DNA from: Bacillus proteolyticus
Lineage (GTDB): Bacteria; Bacillota; Bacilli; Bacillales; Bacillaceae_G
Direction: 5' to 3'
NCBI RefSeq assembly: GCF_001884065.1
Contig: NZ_MACH01000081.1
Span: forward strand, 1 to 64,000
Length of the DNA: 64,000 bases
The notes below the pieces were generated by a model that saw only the letters and a list, made by a program, of their open reading frames with translations, was not told the origin of the DNA and did no database searches. Position 1 is the stretch's first letter. Every line of letters starts with the position of its first letter. Both the position numbers and the translations under genes were made by a program. Shown here piece after piece: positions 28,116 to 37,139 of this stretch.

Positions 28116-29066
28116 CTATTCTTTTAATAAATCTATTAATCCATTCCCTTCAGATGTACGTTCATACCCTAAAGGCACAGTCCTTTTTATAAGTTGCGCG
28201 TATATTTCCGGCTCTGATAATTTTCTACCGTACTCTCTCTCACACTGCTTAATGAGAAGTGCTAACGCCCCAGCAACATGCGGCGTCGCCATTGAAGTAC
28301 CACTTAATACTGCATATTTCCCCTCTGGATACGTAGACAGTATTTCATCACCCGGCGCTACTAAATCAATTTCTTGATTTGAATTACTAAAGCATGAAAT
28401 TTTCCGCTCTAAATTAACAGCACCTACTTCGATTACTTCAGAATAAGCACCTGGAAAATCTAATTCTTCCGTATCATCGTTACAATCCCCATCATTTCCA
28501 GCAGCGCATACGACAAGTACGTCTTGTTTTACCGCATTTTGAATAGCTTCATGTAACTCTGGTACATCTTGTGGACCCCCAAGTGACATTGAAATAATTC
28601 TCACTTTCTCTTTATTCGGTCCTCTCCAATTTACAGCATAATGAATGGCCTCAATAATTTGCTCATAACTTCCAGAACCGTCTCCTGCTAATACTTTTAA
28701 CACTAACATTTTAGCAAGTGGTGCGACTCCTAAAACACCGACACCATTTTCAGTCGCTACAATCGTCCCCGCTACATGAGTACCATGCCCATTATTATCA
28801 AGGTAAACTTTGGGATCTCCTTCATAATCTTTCGTGAAATTTCTTCCACCAATAATACGATCTTTTAAATCCACATGATTTATATCACAACCTGTATCTA
28901 AAACGGCAACGACAATGTCTTTCCCTTTCGCGCTCTTTTCCCATACTTGCGGAGCATGAATCAGTTGTACACCTGGTGGAATTTCATTTACTTGTTTAAC
29001 CACCTTATTGACAGTAAACGGAATTAATTGTATACCTTTTTGTTTATTCGCTGTACTACTATTCAT
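28116..29066 (-). CDS. ispA: Intracellular subtilisin-like serine protease
   Basis: The 316-residue S8 peptidase has the complete catalytic triad: Asp57 in VAVLDTGC, His94 in NNGHGTHVAG and Ser258 in SGTSMATPHVAG. There is no signal peptide; instead a short N-terminal region with IQLIPFTV and the HAPQVW segment matches Bacillus intracellular serine proteases (about 320 residues), whose N-terminal extension blocks activity until removed. It acts in the cytoplasm, mainly in stationary phase or sporulation. AGGAGGG precedes the ATG. It is monocistronic. Confidence 0.92.
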   Translation of the reverse strand: MNSSTANKQKGIQLIPFTVNKVVKQVNEIPPGVQLIHAPQVWEKSAKGKDIVVAVLDTGCDINHVDLKDRIIGGRNFTKDYEGDPKVYLDNNGHGTHVAGTIVATENGVGVLGVAPLAKMLVLKVLAGDGSGSYEQIIEAIHYAVNWRGPNKEKVRIISMSLGGPQDVPELHEAIQNAVKQDVLVVCAAGNDGDCNDDTEELDFPGAYSEVIEVGAVNLERKISCFSNSNQEIDLVAPGDEILSTYPEGKYAVLSGTSMATPHVAGALALLIKQCEREYGRKLSEPEIYAQLIKRTVPLGYERTSEGNGLIDLLKE

Positions 29067-29182
29067 CGTAATCCCTCCTGAAAATGTATTATTTTCATTT
29101 CAGACCACCATTGAATACGTTTAAATTTAACATTCGTTTTATTCGTTCCATTTCCCTTCCTCTCAAATATTTCTCAATAAAC

Positions 29183-29218
29183 AAAAGAAAAGGACCCATT
29201 AAATGGTCCTTTTCTTTT
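29183..29218. terminator. Symmetric terminator
   Basis: AAAAGAAAAGGACC and GGTCCTTTTCTTTT arms with a short loop; the A- and T-runs allow use in either direction. It lies between the AbrB-type gene and the protease promoter. Confidence 0.75.
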
Positions 29219-29258
29219 TCAGTTTTTCAATAGAATAATATAAAGTGAAACTATAATT

Positions 29259-29392
29259 AGTGGGGGTGTTCATCCCCCACTGATTATTAGCCCTCACCAA
29301 TCGGGTGTTTACGGGCAGCAGGGTTTCCAACTAACTGCTTTGCTTCAGCCGAGTTTTGAGGTGGGAGTTTTACTGCCCACAAATAGCGGGAT
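29259..29392 (-). pseudogene. 3'-end remnant of an IS200/IS605-type tnpB element
   Basis: On the minus strand an open stretch reads KLPPQNSAEAKQLVGNPAAR KHPIGEG and then stops at 29287; it looks like a TnpB/OrfB C-terminal tail. Next comes GGGCTAATAATCAGTGGGGG and a stable hairpin (29259-29281), as at the right end of such elements. No 5' part exists; the AbrB-type gene begins ten bases away. A shorter copy is at 39521-39555. The assignment rests on pattern memory only. Confidence 0.45.
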
Positions 29393-29401
29393 AAATTAAG
29401 A

Positions 29402-29689
29402 CTAAATCTCACTCTTTTTCAAAAACTGCTCAATTTCTTTTATTACATGTTTTGCGCCTTCTATACTAACAGTAATGTTTCCATTTGCTAATGAAATATT
29501 TTGGTCTGAAACATCACCTGTTATTTGACAAGCATTGTAAGGCTGATATTTTTGTAAAATCACTTTGTCTTCTTCTACAAAAATTTCAAGTGGTGATTTG
29601 ATCTGTATTCCTAATACATCTCGTAATTCTTTAGGAATAACTATCCGTCCCAATTCATCTACTTTTCGAATAATTCCTGTTGCTTTCAT
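29402..29689 (-). CDS. AbrB/SpoVT-family transition-state regulator
   Basis: The 95-residue protein starts with the swapped-hairpin DNA-binding domain MKATGIIRKVDELGRIVIPKELR... (residues 1-50), very close to Bacillus AbrB and Abh. The C-terminal half (residues 55-95) is the shorter multimerisation region. It is probably one of several AbrB paralogues in this group, affecting transition-phase genes. A GGGGGGAG site precedes the ATG. It is monocistronic, with the tnpB-like remnant directly downstream. Confidence 0.88.
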   Translation of the reverse strand: MKATGIIRKVDELGRIVIPKELRDVLGIQIKSPLEIFVEEDKVILQKYQPYNACQITGDVSDQNISLANGNITVSIEGAKHVIKEIEQFLKKSEI

Positions 29690-29807
29690 GTTACTCCCCC
29701 CTTACTCTCTATTATTTTTTCACCTCGCTATGTTCATTTTATCACTATATATTTGGTAATGGCTTACTCTTTTTAGAAAATATAGTACAAAAGTTAAAAA
29801 AACACAT

Positions 29808-31688
29808 TTAACGAATTTTCAATCTTTCTTTCAATTGTTTTACATAACGAGCTCGTATAGTGACGAAATACAAAACTTGAATACTTACAAAAATACTTAA
29901 TACAATCGTATTCTCTTTAAACAGTGAGTACTCAAACATTTGTCCTAACGCAGTTAATGCTACTGCCCCATGTAATGTTGCAACTCCAACTGGAACGAAG
30001 AATAAAAGCGCTAAGCGGATTGTGACTACTCTCGATAATTCGCCTCTCGTCAATCCAACTTTTCGAATCATTTCAAATAAACGAGTATCGTCCTCCAAAT
30101 CCGAAAATAAGCGGAAGTAAAGGAAGCTTCCTGCACAAACAAAAAATACAATACCTATAAAGAAACCTACAAATAAAATTGGTCCTGCAATTTGTAAACT
30201 TTGATTTTGATCGTACTCTTCTGCACTAAGCGTTGCATGTTCTTGATAAGGCTTAATCTGATGTGTAAGCTCTTTACCAACCTCAATTTCATCTTTCGTT
30301 CCTTTTGTTTTATACATATAATCTTTTTCTTCTTTAAATCCATCTTGTAATGAATCATATTGATTATTAGAGATTACATAAACATTACCTCTTAATATTT
30401 TACTCAATGAAGACGAAGTAACTTTTTTCACTTTTAACTGTTCATTCATATTGGGTAAAGCGATTTCTTTTCTTTCTTTCATCGGTGGTCCAGGTATTTC
30501 AACTGACAAAAATAAAGCCTCTTTATTTGATACAATATTAAATGGTTCTCCTGTTAATTTTGCATATTCCTTATAATCCGATTCTTTTATAAAAGTAGCG
30601 CTTCTTAACGACTGCTCCTCCGTTTTTTTCGTAGAAATATTTATTTTTGAAGCTTCTATATTATATTTCTTTAATCCTTTGTCAATCATTTGTATATGCT
30701 GTATTTCGCTAGTATTTTCTTTCTTAGAGTGGTAATGAAACGCAATTGGTCTGTCCATAATTTCTTTCGTCATTGATGCAAATCCAACCAATGTACCTAT
30801 TGCTGAAAATGCTACTGTTGAAATAATCGTTACAATAAAGAACATTCTTGCGTTATCTCTCATACGGTACGCTAAATCTGACAAAGTAATTATATTTGTT
30901 TGTGTCCAATAGAAACGTTTACTTTTTTTACATAATCGAATAATAAAGACGCTCAACCGCTTGTACAGCAAATACGTACCGATAGTGACTACCGTTGTAA
31001 CAGGAATCATCATAATAAATACCATTGCACCATGTGACATAAGAGCGCCTACATACCCAACACTAAGCAATACTACTGCTAATATAGAAGAAATAATTGA
31101 TGCTTTCGGTTCTGGCTTCGCCTCTGCTGATCCTCTAAACAACTTCATAATTTTATTTTTACGAACCATACCGGCACTAAATAAGGAAATGATAATAAAT
31201 AATATGAAAAACATAATACTCGTTACAACTATCGCTTTCATCGGTATGTAATAGGATAAGGAAATATCTAGTTTTAATATCATTGGGGCTACAAAAATTA
31301 GTACTCCTGAAAACAGCATACCTGAAAGAATCCCGAAAATAATTGCCCCTATTCCAATCATGATATTTTCAAAGAAGATAAGACGCTTTAATTGATATTT
31401 CGTCATTCCAAGCATCATTAATATCCCTAGCTCACGTTTTCTCGTTTTTAAAAACATTCCCATAGAATATAAAATGAAGAAAAATGTAAACAAGTAAATA
31501 ATAGACTGTGCAAAAGACATACTTACGAATACGTACCGTCCTAATTGTCCAGCACTTAATGCTGGATGAAACGCAAAAAATGAATACACAAAAAAGGCCA
31601 TAATAGCAAATGCACTACTCAAAAAATATGCTGAATATGTTCGTCTATTTCGCGTTACATTTCGAAATGCAAGTTCTCTAATGTTCAT
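29808..31688 (-). CDS. BceB/FtsX-type ABC transporter permease
   Basis: The 626-residue permease has the BceB layout: one N-terminal span, an FtsX core (about residues 55-190), further spans at about 200-310, a large extracellular domain of about 200 residues (about 315-515), and three C-terminal spans. BceAB-type systems resist or sense antimicrobial peptides. The family normally pairs with an ATPase gene just upstream and often with a two-component system; neither is present here, and the upstream 271 bases hold no ATPase fragment. It must borrow an ATPase or be non-functional. Confidence 0.85.
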   Translation of the reverse strand: MNIRELAFRNVTRNRRTYSAYFLSSAFAIMAFFVYSFFAFHPALSAGQLGRYVFVSMSFAQSIIYLFTFFFILYSMGMFLKTRKRELGILMMLGMTKYQLKRLIFFENIMIGIGAIIFGILSGMLFSGVLIFVAPMILKLDISLSYYIPMKAIVVTSIMFFILFIIISLFSAGMVRKNKIMKLFRGSAEAKPEPKASIISSILAVVLLSVGYVGALMSHGAMVFIMMIPVTTVVTIGTYLLYKRLSVFIIRLCKKSKRFYWTQTNIITLSDLAYRMRDNARMFFIVTIISTVAFSAIGTLVGFASMTKEIMDRPIAFHYHSKKENTSEIQHIQMIDKGLKKYNIEASKINISTKKTEEQSLRSATFIKESDYKEYAKLTGEPFNIVSNKEALFLSVEIPGPPMKERKEIALPNMNEQLKVKKVTSSSLSKILRGNVYVISNNQYDSLQDGFKEEKDYMYKTKGTKDEIEVGKELTHQIKPYQEHATLSAEEYDQNQSLQIAGPILFVGFFIGIVFFVCAGSFLYFRLFSDLEDDTRLFEMIRKVGLTRGELSRVVTIRLALLFFVPVGVATLHGAVALTALGQMFEYSLFKENTIVLSIFVSIQVLYFVTIRARYVKQLKERLKIR

Positions 31689-31959
31689 ACTACTTCTCCG
31701 CCCTTCTACTAACTTTGCTTTTTTATATTAGTAAAATTCGGAAATCCCTTCCATCGATTCAAATGACAAAAACCTTACAGTTTTGAAAGGTTTAAAAAAA
31801 TTGCTTATACAAAACAGTTTATTTATAATAACTTCATTCATATTCATACACGCATCCTATTGTATATTCGTTAGTTTTGCGAAATAATAAAGGATAGAAG
31901 TATGTACCAATATACATATAAACTTATTTACCGCTTTAATACGAATAGGAGGAAACATA

Positions 31960-32778
31960 ATGACATTACAAGAACAGATTATGAAAGCATTACATGTTCA
32001 GCCTGTAATTGATCCGAAAGCAGAAATCCGTAAACGTGTTGATTTCTTAAAAGATTATGTGAAAAAAACAGGTGCGAAAGGATTTGTACTTGGAATTAGT
32101 GGTGGACAAGACTCTACATTAGCTGGACGTTTAGCTCAGCTTGCAGTTGAGGAAATTCGTAATGAAGGTGGGAACGCAACGTTTATCGCTGTACGCCTTC
32201 CTTATAAAGTGCAAAAAGATGAAGATGATGCACAATTAGCATTACAATTTATTCAAGCCGATCAATCTGTTGCATTTGATATCGCTTCAACTGTTGATTC
32301 CTTCTCAAATCAATATGAAAACTTATTAGGTGAATCATTAACAGATTTCAATAAAGGAAACGTAAAAGCACGCATTCGCATGGTTACACAATACGCAATC
32401 GGCGGACAACAAGGACTACTTGTTATCGGAACAGATCACGCTGCAGAAGCTGTAACAGGATTCTTTACAAAATTCGGAGATGGTGGTGCAGACCTATTAC
32501 CATTAACGGGATTAACGAAACGCCAAGGACGCGCTCTATTACAAGAGCTAAATGCGGACGAGCGACTTTACTTAAAAATGCCAACAGCTGATTTATTAGA
32601 TGAAAAACCAGGTCAAGCTGATGAAACAGAGTTAGGTATTACGTATGATCAACTAGATGACTATTTAGAAGGTAAAGCAGTTCCAGCTGACGTTGCTGAA
32701 AAGATTGAGAAGCGTTACACAGTAAGTGAACATAAGAGACAAGTTCCAGCATCAATGTTTGATGATTGGTGGAAATAG
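31960..32778 (+). CDS. nadE: Ammonia-dependent NAD(+) synthetase
   Basis: The 272-residue enzyme makes NAD from deamido-NAD, ATP and ammonia, the last step of NAD synthesis. The ATP pyrophosphatase P-loop [12 protein letters not shown] lies at residues 47-58. [19 protein letters not shown] and the C-terminal [13 protein letters not shown] are characteristic of the short, glutaminase-free NadE, matching B. subtilis in length. TAGGAGG precedes the ATG. It is monocistronic with a strong terminator. Confidence 0.95.
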   Translation: MTLQEQIMKALHVQPVIDPKAEIRKRVDFLKDYVKKTGAKGFVLGISGGQDSTLAGRLAQLAVEEIRNEGGNATFIAVRLPYKVQKDEDDAQLALQFIQADQSVAFDIASTVDSFSNQYENLLGESLTDFNKGNVKARIRMVTQYAIGGQQGLLVIGTDHAAEAVTGFFTKFGDGGADLLPLTGLTKRQGRALLQELNADERLYLKMPTADLLDEKPGQADETELGITYDQLDDYLEGKAVPADVAEKIEKRYTVSEHKRQVPASMFDDWWK

Positions 32779-32782
32779 AACA

Positions 32783-32820
32783 TAAAAAAGAAGCTAATCT
32801 CTTTTAGCTTCTTTTTTTAT
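32783..32820. terminator. Terminator between nadE and the Nudix gene
   Basis: AAAAAAGAAGCTAA and a complementary arm ending TTCTTTTTTT form a hairpin suited to both convergent genes. Confidence 0.85.
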
Positions 32821-32821
32821 G

Positions 32822-33283
32822 TTAGCGATATACTCCTACTCTTTTCTCCAATAAATCTTGCAAGCAATCTTCATGTTGTTTACAAAATAACGGAGGCATT
32901 TTGTCTAACGGGAAAAACTTCAAATCCAACGTTTCATCACCGTCTACTTTTTTCTCTCCTCCGGTAATTGAGCATGAAAAAACTATCACAATTGACTGGG
33001 CTCTGTCTCCATTTGGATATGTTTGAAAATATTTTGTATACACCCCGATAAGCTCATTTATTTCTACATCATAACCTGTTTCTTCTTTTATTTCTCGAAT
33101 CGCAGTTTCTGCGGCAGATTCTCCGATTTCCATTGCACCGCCCGGAAATCCCCAAGCGTTAAAATCACCTCTTTTTTGCAGTAATACTTCTCCATGTTCA
33201 TTCAACACACAACCACCTGCAAAGTTTAAGAAAACGCAGTCGTGCCCTACTTTTTCACGTAATTCTTTTATATAATTAGCCAT
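32822..33283 (-). CDS. Nudix hydrolase
   Basis: The 153-residue protein carries a complete Nudix box: the stretch from GGAMEIGESAAETA to IREIKEETGYD fits GX5EX7REUXEEXGU, with the metal-binding Glu residues. It hydrolyses a nucleoside-diphosphate derivative; the exact substrate (sugar nucleotide, oxidised dNTP) is unknown. The start MANYIKEL follows AAGGGGAAG. The frame overlaps the end of a 53-codon membrane peptide gene by 16 bases, suggesting translational coupling. Confidence 0.88.
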   Translation of the reverse strand: MANYIKELREKVGHDCVFLNFAGGCVLNEHGEVLLQKRGDFNAWGFPGGAMEIGESAAETAIREIKEETGYDVEINELIGVYTKYFQTYPNGDRAQSIVIVFSCSITGGEKKVDGDETLDLKFFPLDKMPPLFCKQHEDCLQDLLEKRVGVYR

Positions 33284-33429
33284 GCTCTTCCCCTTTTCAT
33301 ACATCTTCTATCGCTGTTTTGCAATGATATTCTAATAAACAAAGTAAATGATATGAAAAACAAAACGATAAGTCCGATTACTAAACAATTATATATCAAT
33401 GTAAATATATTATTTTCGAACAAATTCAT
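33268..33429 (-). CDS. Small single-pass membrane peptide upstream of the Nudix gene
   Basis: A 53-residue frame starting MNLFENNIFTLIYNCLVIGL contains one long hydrophobic helix (about residues 9-33) and a basic tail (DRRCMKRGR). It ends 16 bases inside the Nudix gene. A weak GAGG lies upstream at rather long spacing. The clear membrane helix and the overlap favour a real gene, perhaps shortened by the overlap; the function is unknown. Confidence 0.45.
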   Translation of the reverse strand: MNLFENNIFTLIYNCLVIGLIVLFFISFTLFIRISLQNSDRRCMKRGRAWLII

Positions 33430-33504
33430 TCAGCTTTCACATCCTCTATTTCCAATTATTTTATCACACAATTCAAAACAGTCAATATAATGATTATAAA
33501 ACGC

Positions 33505-33535
33505 AAAAAGAGCACCTTTTAAAGATGCTCTTTTT
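33505..33535 (-). terminator. Terminator of the transglutaminase-like gene
   Basis: AAAAAGAGCA and TGCTCTTTTT arms just downstream of the stop codon. Confidence 0.8.
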
Positions 33536-33537
33536 CA

Positions 33538-34698
33538 TTAATACGTAAATGTAATTGTCGCTAACGAATAACCTGTCATTGCACTATATGGCGCAACTTG
33601 ATAAGATACACGCTTTGCACCTTTTGGCCAAGTTATTTCATCTAGTACTTTCTTTATATCTTGCATTGTTCCATCCATTGACTGCTTATATCGTACTTCT
33701 ACTTTTTCTGGCTTGGAAGCAAATTGTTGCTGTAATTTTTTCTTAAACTCATTGTAATTTTCCGCTCCGTATTGTGCAGACAAGTACTTTAAATTTGTTT
33801 CTTTTAACATTTGTTCATATGCAGCAGTTTTTGAACTACCAGCTTTTATTTTGTTTGTTAATTCACCAAAGTAACTTGTAGTTGCTGCTGGATATTTGCT
33901 ACGATCCCATTCGTGATCTTTACTTAACTGCTCGTCTGACATATTAAAATATGAATATGTCACACGCCCAGCTTTATCCGGAACTGGATCATCGAATGTA
34001 GTATCGAGGTGGTACCACTTGTTATCAATGTTCACTAAATTCCATGCGTGAGCTTGTCCATTCCCTGTACCTGTTACAATATGATTTTGAATACCAGCTT
34101 CTTTTAGTAACTCATATGTTAACAATGTATACCCTTGGCAAACGGCAGAACGATTCGCTAACGCTTCATATGCTGTATACGCTTGATACGACGTATCATA
34201 AGATACATGTTTTACAACGTAATCATGAATAGCTTTTACTTTTTCATGTGCATCCATCCCCGGTTTTACAATTGAGCCTATAATCGATTTCACCTGGGAT
34301 TTTACATATTGTGTTTGTTCTTTTGATTCACGGTATTTCACTTGCAGAGTAAATGTATAGTTCCCGGGCAGTCCTTTAATAGAATACTTAGTAGACGCTA
34401 CATTATATTTTACATACTCATCAGCATCTACAATTTTATTAAACTCGCCATACAATTGATCCATAATATTTCTAGCATTTCTATCTTTTGTTTTATATGT
34501 GATTGTAATATTTTCTTCTCGATTATCAATCTGTTTTTTTAATTCTTTTCTGAAATCATTTAACAACTTTGCATCTGATTGTGCTGTCGCTACAGTTGAA
34601 TTCGTAGCTGCATATGATACAGATGACGCTTGTAAGCCTCCCACTACTATAGTAGAACAAAGCAGCGCAGCTGTCATATACTTACTTGTCTTTCCCAT
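33538..34698 (-). CDS. Secreted transglutaminase-like (CYK3-type) protein
   Basis: The 386-residue secreted protein has a signal peptide at about residues 1-30 ending ...SVSYAATN. The transglutaminase-like core contains a Cys-His-Asp triad: Cys187 in SAVCQGYTLL, His217 in GQAHAWNLV and Asp232 in HLDTTFDDP. These domains act as peptidases or cross-linkers, often on cell-wall or secreted proteins. The flanking regions (40-145 and 280-386) look like helical and beta-rich accessory domains of unknown role. Its promoter region holds a long inverted repeat. It is monocistronic. Confidence 0.83.
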   Translation of the reverse strand: MGKTSKYMTAALLCSTIVVGGLQASSVSYAATNSTVATAQSDAKLLNDFRKELKKQIDNREENITITYKTKDRNARNIMDQLYGEFNKIVDADEYVKYNVASTKYSIKGLPGNYTFTLQVKYRESKEQTQYVKSQVKSIIGSIVKPGMDAHEKVKAIHDYVVKHVSYDTSYQAYTAYEALANRSAVCQGYTLLTYELLKEAGIQNHIVTGTGNGQAHAWNLVNIDNKWYHLDTTFDDPVPDKAGRVTYSYFNMSDEQLSKDHEWDRSKYPAATTSYFGELTNKIKAGSSKTAAYEQMLKETNLKYLSAQYGAENYNEFKKKLQQQFASKPEKVEVRYKQSMDGTMQDIKKVLDEITWPKGAKRVSYQVAPYSAMTGYSLATITFTY

Positions 34699-34722
34699 TT
34701 CGTCACTCCTTACATTCTATAA

Positions 34723-34775
34723 CTATACGAAAAAGTATCGTATAGTTTCAGAGTATACAATACTTTTTCGTATAG
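34723..34775. promoter_or_regulatory. Inverted repeat upstream of the transglutaminase-like gene
   Basis: CTATACGAAAAAGTAT at 34723-34738 recurs as its exact reverse complement at 34760-34775. An extra CGTATAG copy lies at 34739-34745 beside the left arm. The spacing and 5' position suggest an operator with several half-sites. Confidence 0.5.
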
Positions 34776-34806
34776 GTCATATGAGATTATGCATATTTAA
34801 CATTGT

Positions 34807-34842
34807 AAAAAGGTTGTTCTTTTTACAAGAACAACCTTTTTC
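34807..34842 (-). terminator. Terminator of the YwqG-like gene
   Basis: AAAAAGGTTGTTCT and its complement close to the stop codon, with a T-run on the minus strand. Confidence 0.8.
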
Positions 34843-34843
34843 A

Positions 34844-35596
34844 TTAACAAGTTTGTAATACGCAGCATGCATTTTCAAAACGTCGATTTTTTAAGTCTTC
34901 ATTTCCAATACAGAAATAAAGCATCCCTAAATCTCCCCACATCATATTACAATTTTTAGTATCTGAATCAATTTGGAATAAAAGCGTCATTTGCTGCGGA
35001 TCTATGTTCATATATTGTCCAGTCTCGTACAATACCTCATCTTGTACAGAGAATGGCTCACCAAACATTTGATGGTTATCGTAGTTGTCTGGAATTAGCT
35101 CTTCAAGTAATTGCAAGAAACGATCTGAATCAGCCTCATCTTCAATGAAAAGCTCTGGCAATTTATACGTTAATTCAAATGAAATTGCACATTGGTTAAA
35201 TTCCCCCTGAACTTCATCTACTCTTCGTAAATGCTCTACAGGGATATCATAATAAAGTACACGCCCGGCCTCGTTTGGATTTACATCTTCTTCAAAATAA
35301 TTTTCAATACTAAAGAAATATAACATTCCTGCCTTAGGAAGATTGTGCTCCATACCAACATTTTGTAAATCATTTAAATTAAATTGAGCGATAAACTGTA
35401 ACGGATTTCCTTTATATGTTGGATATTCAAATGAATCCGGTAAATCAGGAACTCCCCCCATTTTCGAACTACCTATCGCAATCATTTCTTGTTGCTTTGG
35501 CACAACTTTTACACAAGGAAATACAGTATTAATAAGTTCCTCTTTTAAATGTGACAGTCCATATTTATCAATTAATACTTCAATTTTTTTATCCAT
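34844..35596 (-). CDS. YwqG-like DUF1963 protein
   Basis: The 250-residue cytoplasmic protein has the DUF1963 hallmarks SKMGGVPDLP and PLQFIAQFNLNDL near residues 45-75, and MLYFFSIENYF. The family is widespread with no known activity; a two-lobed beta fold is expected. The C-terminal WGDLGMLYFCIGNEDL matches the family end, followed by a Cys-containing tail ending CCVLQTC. AAGGAGA precedes the ATG. It is monocistronic. Confidence 0.8.
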   Translation of the reverse strand: MDKKIEVLIDKYGLSHLKEELINTVFPCVKVVPKQQEMIAIGSSKMGGVPDLPDSFEYPTYKGNPLQFIAQFNLNDLQNVGMEHNLPKAGMLYFFSIENYFEEDVNPNEAGRVLYYDIPVEHLRRVDEVQGEFNQCAISFELTYKLPELFIEDEADSDRFLQLLEELIPDNYDNHQMFGEPFSVQDEVLYETGQYMNIDPQQMTLLFQIDSDTKNCNMMWGDLGMLYFCIGNEDLKNRRFENACCVLQTC

Positions 35597-35820
35597 AAAT
35601 TCTCCTTACATTTACATACTTATTTGTATCATAGCACAAAGATTATACTCCATTTATCGTAAAATCAACAAGCCTTCAAAAAAACGGGCTCATCCTTCAT
35701 ACGCGAACAAGTTTAAAAAAGCATAGTATACATTGTTCCTACAAACACGATAGTTCATTATTTCTTCCAGTACATTTTCCCCTCGTTCATTTTTATTTTT
35801 AATTTAAGGAGGAATTCCAC

Positions 35821-35979
35821 ATGGGTTACGGATATAGTTGCGGTGGCTACGGCGGTGGTTACGGTTACGGCGGTAGTTGCGGTGGTTGTGGTTATGGAGG
35901 TTTCGCTTTATTAATCGTTTTATTTATCCTTCTAATCATCATCGGAGCTAGCTGTTGGGGCGGCGGATTCGGCTGCTAG
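35821..35979 (+). CDS. YjcZ-like glycine/tyrosine-rich sporulation peptide
   Basis: The 52-residue peptide starts [18 protein letters not shown]. The first half is Gly/Tyr/Cys-rich, followed by one hydrophobic helix ([15 protein letters not shown]) and a Gly/Cys tail. This is the layout of the YjcZ family of small spore-associated membrane peptides. A perfect AAGGAGG lies seven bases before the ATG, and a terminator follows. Low-complexity Gly-rich coding is normal for this family. Confidence 0.85.
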   Translation: MGYGYSCGGYGGGYGYGGSCGGCGYGGFALLIVLFILLIIIGASCWGGGFGC

Positions 35980-35999
35980 TAAACTTAAAAACTATTGTA

Positions 36000-36027
36000 A
36001 AAAAGCACGTACAATACGTGCTTTTTT
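36000..36027 (+). terminator. Terminator of the YjcZ-like gene
   Basis: AAAAAGCACGTA and TACGTGCTTTTTT arms with a short loop. Confidence 0.85.
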
Positions 36028-36066
36028 GCCATTTTCAAATCTTTTATTCGAAAGGAAGTATGATTG

Positions 36067-37032
36067 ATGAAGATTGATGGTGTTTTTGAAGGAGGCGGTG
36101 TACGCGGAATTGCGCATGTAGGGGCAATTTGCGCGTTAGCTGAAAAAGGCTATGAATGGGAGCGTGTAGCTGGAACATCAGCTGGTTCAATTATCGCAGC
36201 GCTCCTAGCAGCAGGATACTCTTGTTCAGAGTTAAAAACGATAATAACTGATATTGATTATAATAAATTTACGAAGAAAACCTTTATTGACAGACTCCCG
36301 TTTATCGGTAAAGGATTAAGCGCATGGACTACTCTTGGTATTTACTCTAATATTTTTATAGAAGAATGGATTGAAGAATTACTTCGAAAAAAAGGAGTTC
36401 ACTTATTTACAGATTTACCTGATTTAAATAAGCTTAAAATTATCGCTTCTGATATAAGTAATGGTAAAATGGTTGTCTTCCCCGATGATTTGCCGAACTA
36501 TGGATTTTTAAATTATCGCTTCTCTATTGCTAAAGCTGTAAGAATGAGTAGTACAATCCCCTTCTTCTTTGAACCCGTGAAATGGAGAACCCCAAAATGG
36601 AAGCAACCTTGTTATATGGTTGATGGAGGGATTTTAAGCAATTACCCAATTTGGATTTTCGACTCACCTACCTCTCCTCGCTGGCCGACTTTTGGGTTTC
36701 ATTTTGTAAAAGATGCGATCCAAGCTGATCCTGCCCACTATAACGAACCTATCTCCATGTTCAAAGGACTATTTAAAACTATGATGCAAGCCCATGATTT
36801 ACGTCATTTAGACAAGGAATCTAAAGCAAGAACGATTACAATTCCAACGGGATCCATTACAAGTACAAACTTTGAGTTAACAAAGGAAGAAAAAGAGTGG
36901 CTTTACAATTCTGGCTATAACGCTGCAAATAAGTTTGTACAATCTTGGAACTTCAGACAATATATTGATGAATATAGAAACGGAAATCAGGACCGAAAAA
37001 CAAATCGGTATTTCCGGCAACTTGACTCATAA
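36067..37032 (+). CDS. Patatin-like phospholipase
   Basis: The 321-residue protein has the full patatin signature: oxyanion loop FEGGGVRG at residues 7-14, nucleophile Ser38 in GTSAGS, and the dyad Asp in MVDGGILSNYP. It would hydrolyse acyl chains of lipids in the cytoplasm or at the membrane; no signal peptide is present. The ATG at 36067 is used with AAAGGAAG upstream. It is monocistronic with a terminator. The physiological lipid is unknown. Confidence 0.88.
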   Translation: MKIDGVFEGGGVRGIAHVGAICALAEKGYEWERVAGTSAGSIIAALLAAGYSCSELKTIITDIDYNKFTKKTFIDRLPFIGKGLSAWTTLGIYSNIFIEEWIEELLRKKGVHLFTDLPDLNKLKIIASDISNGKMVVFPDDLPNYGFLNYRFSIAKAVRMSSTIPFFFEPVKWRTPKWKQPCYMVDGGILSNYPIWIFDSPTSPRWPTFGFHFVKDAIQADPAHYNEPISMFKGLFKTMMQAHDLRHLDKESKARTITIPTGSITSTNFELTKEEKEWLYNSGYNAANKFVQSWNFRQYIDEYRNGNQDRKTNRYFRQLDS

Positions 37033-37077
37033 TACTATTATTTTTCATATGAGAACACTTAACGCTTTCAAAAAAAC

Positions 37078-37110
37078 AAGCCTAGTAATATCATATATTA
37101 CTAGGCTTAT
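37078..37110 (+). terminator. Terminator of the patatin gene
   Basis: AAGCCTAGTAATA pairs with its near-complement and is followed by T-rich sequence. Confidence 0.75.
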
Positions 37111-37139
37111 TTACTTCTTGTATAATTATTATACGTTGC

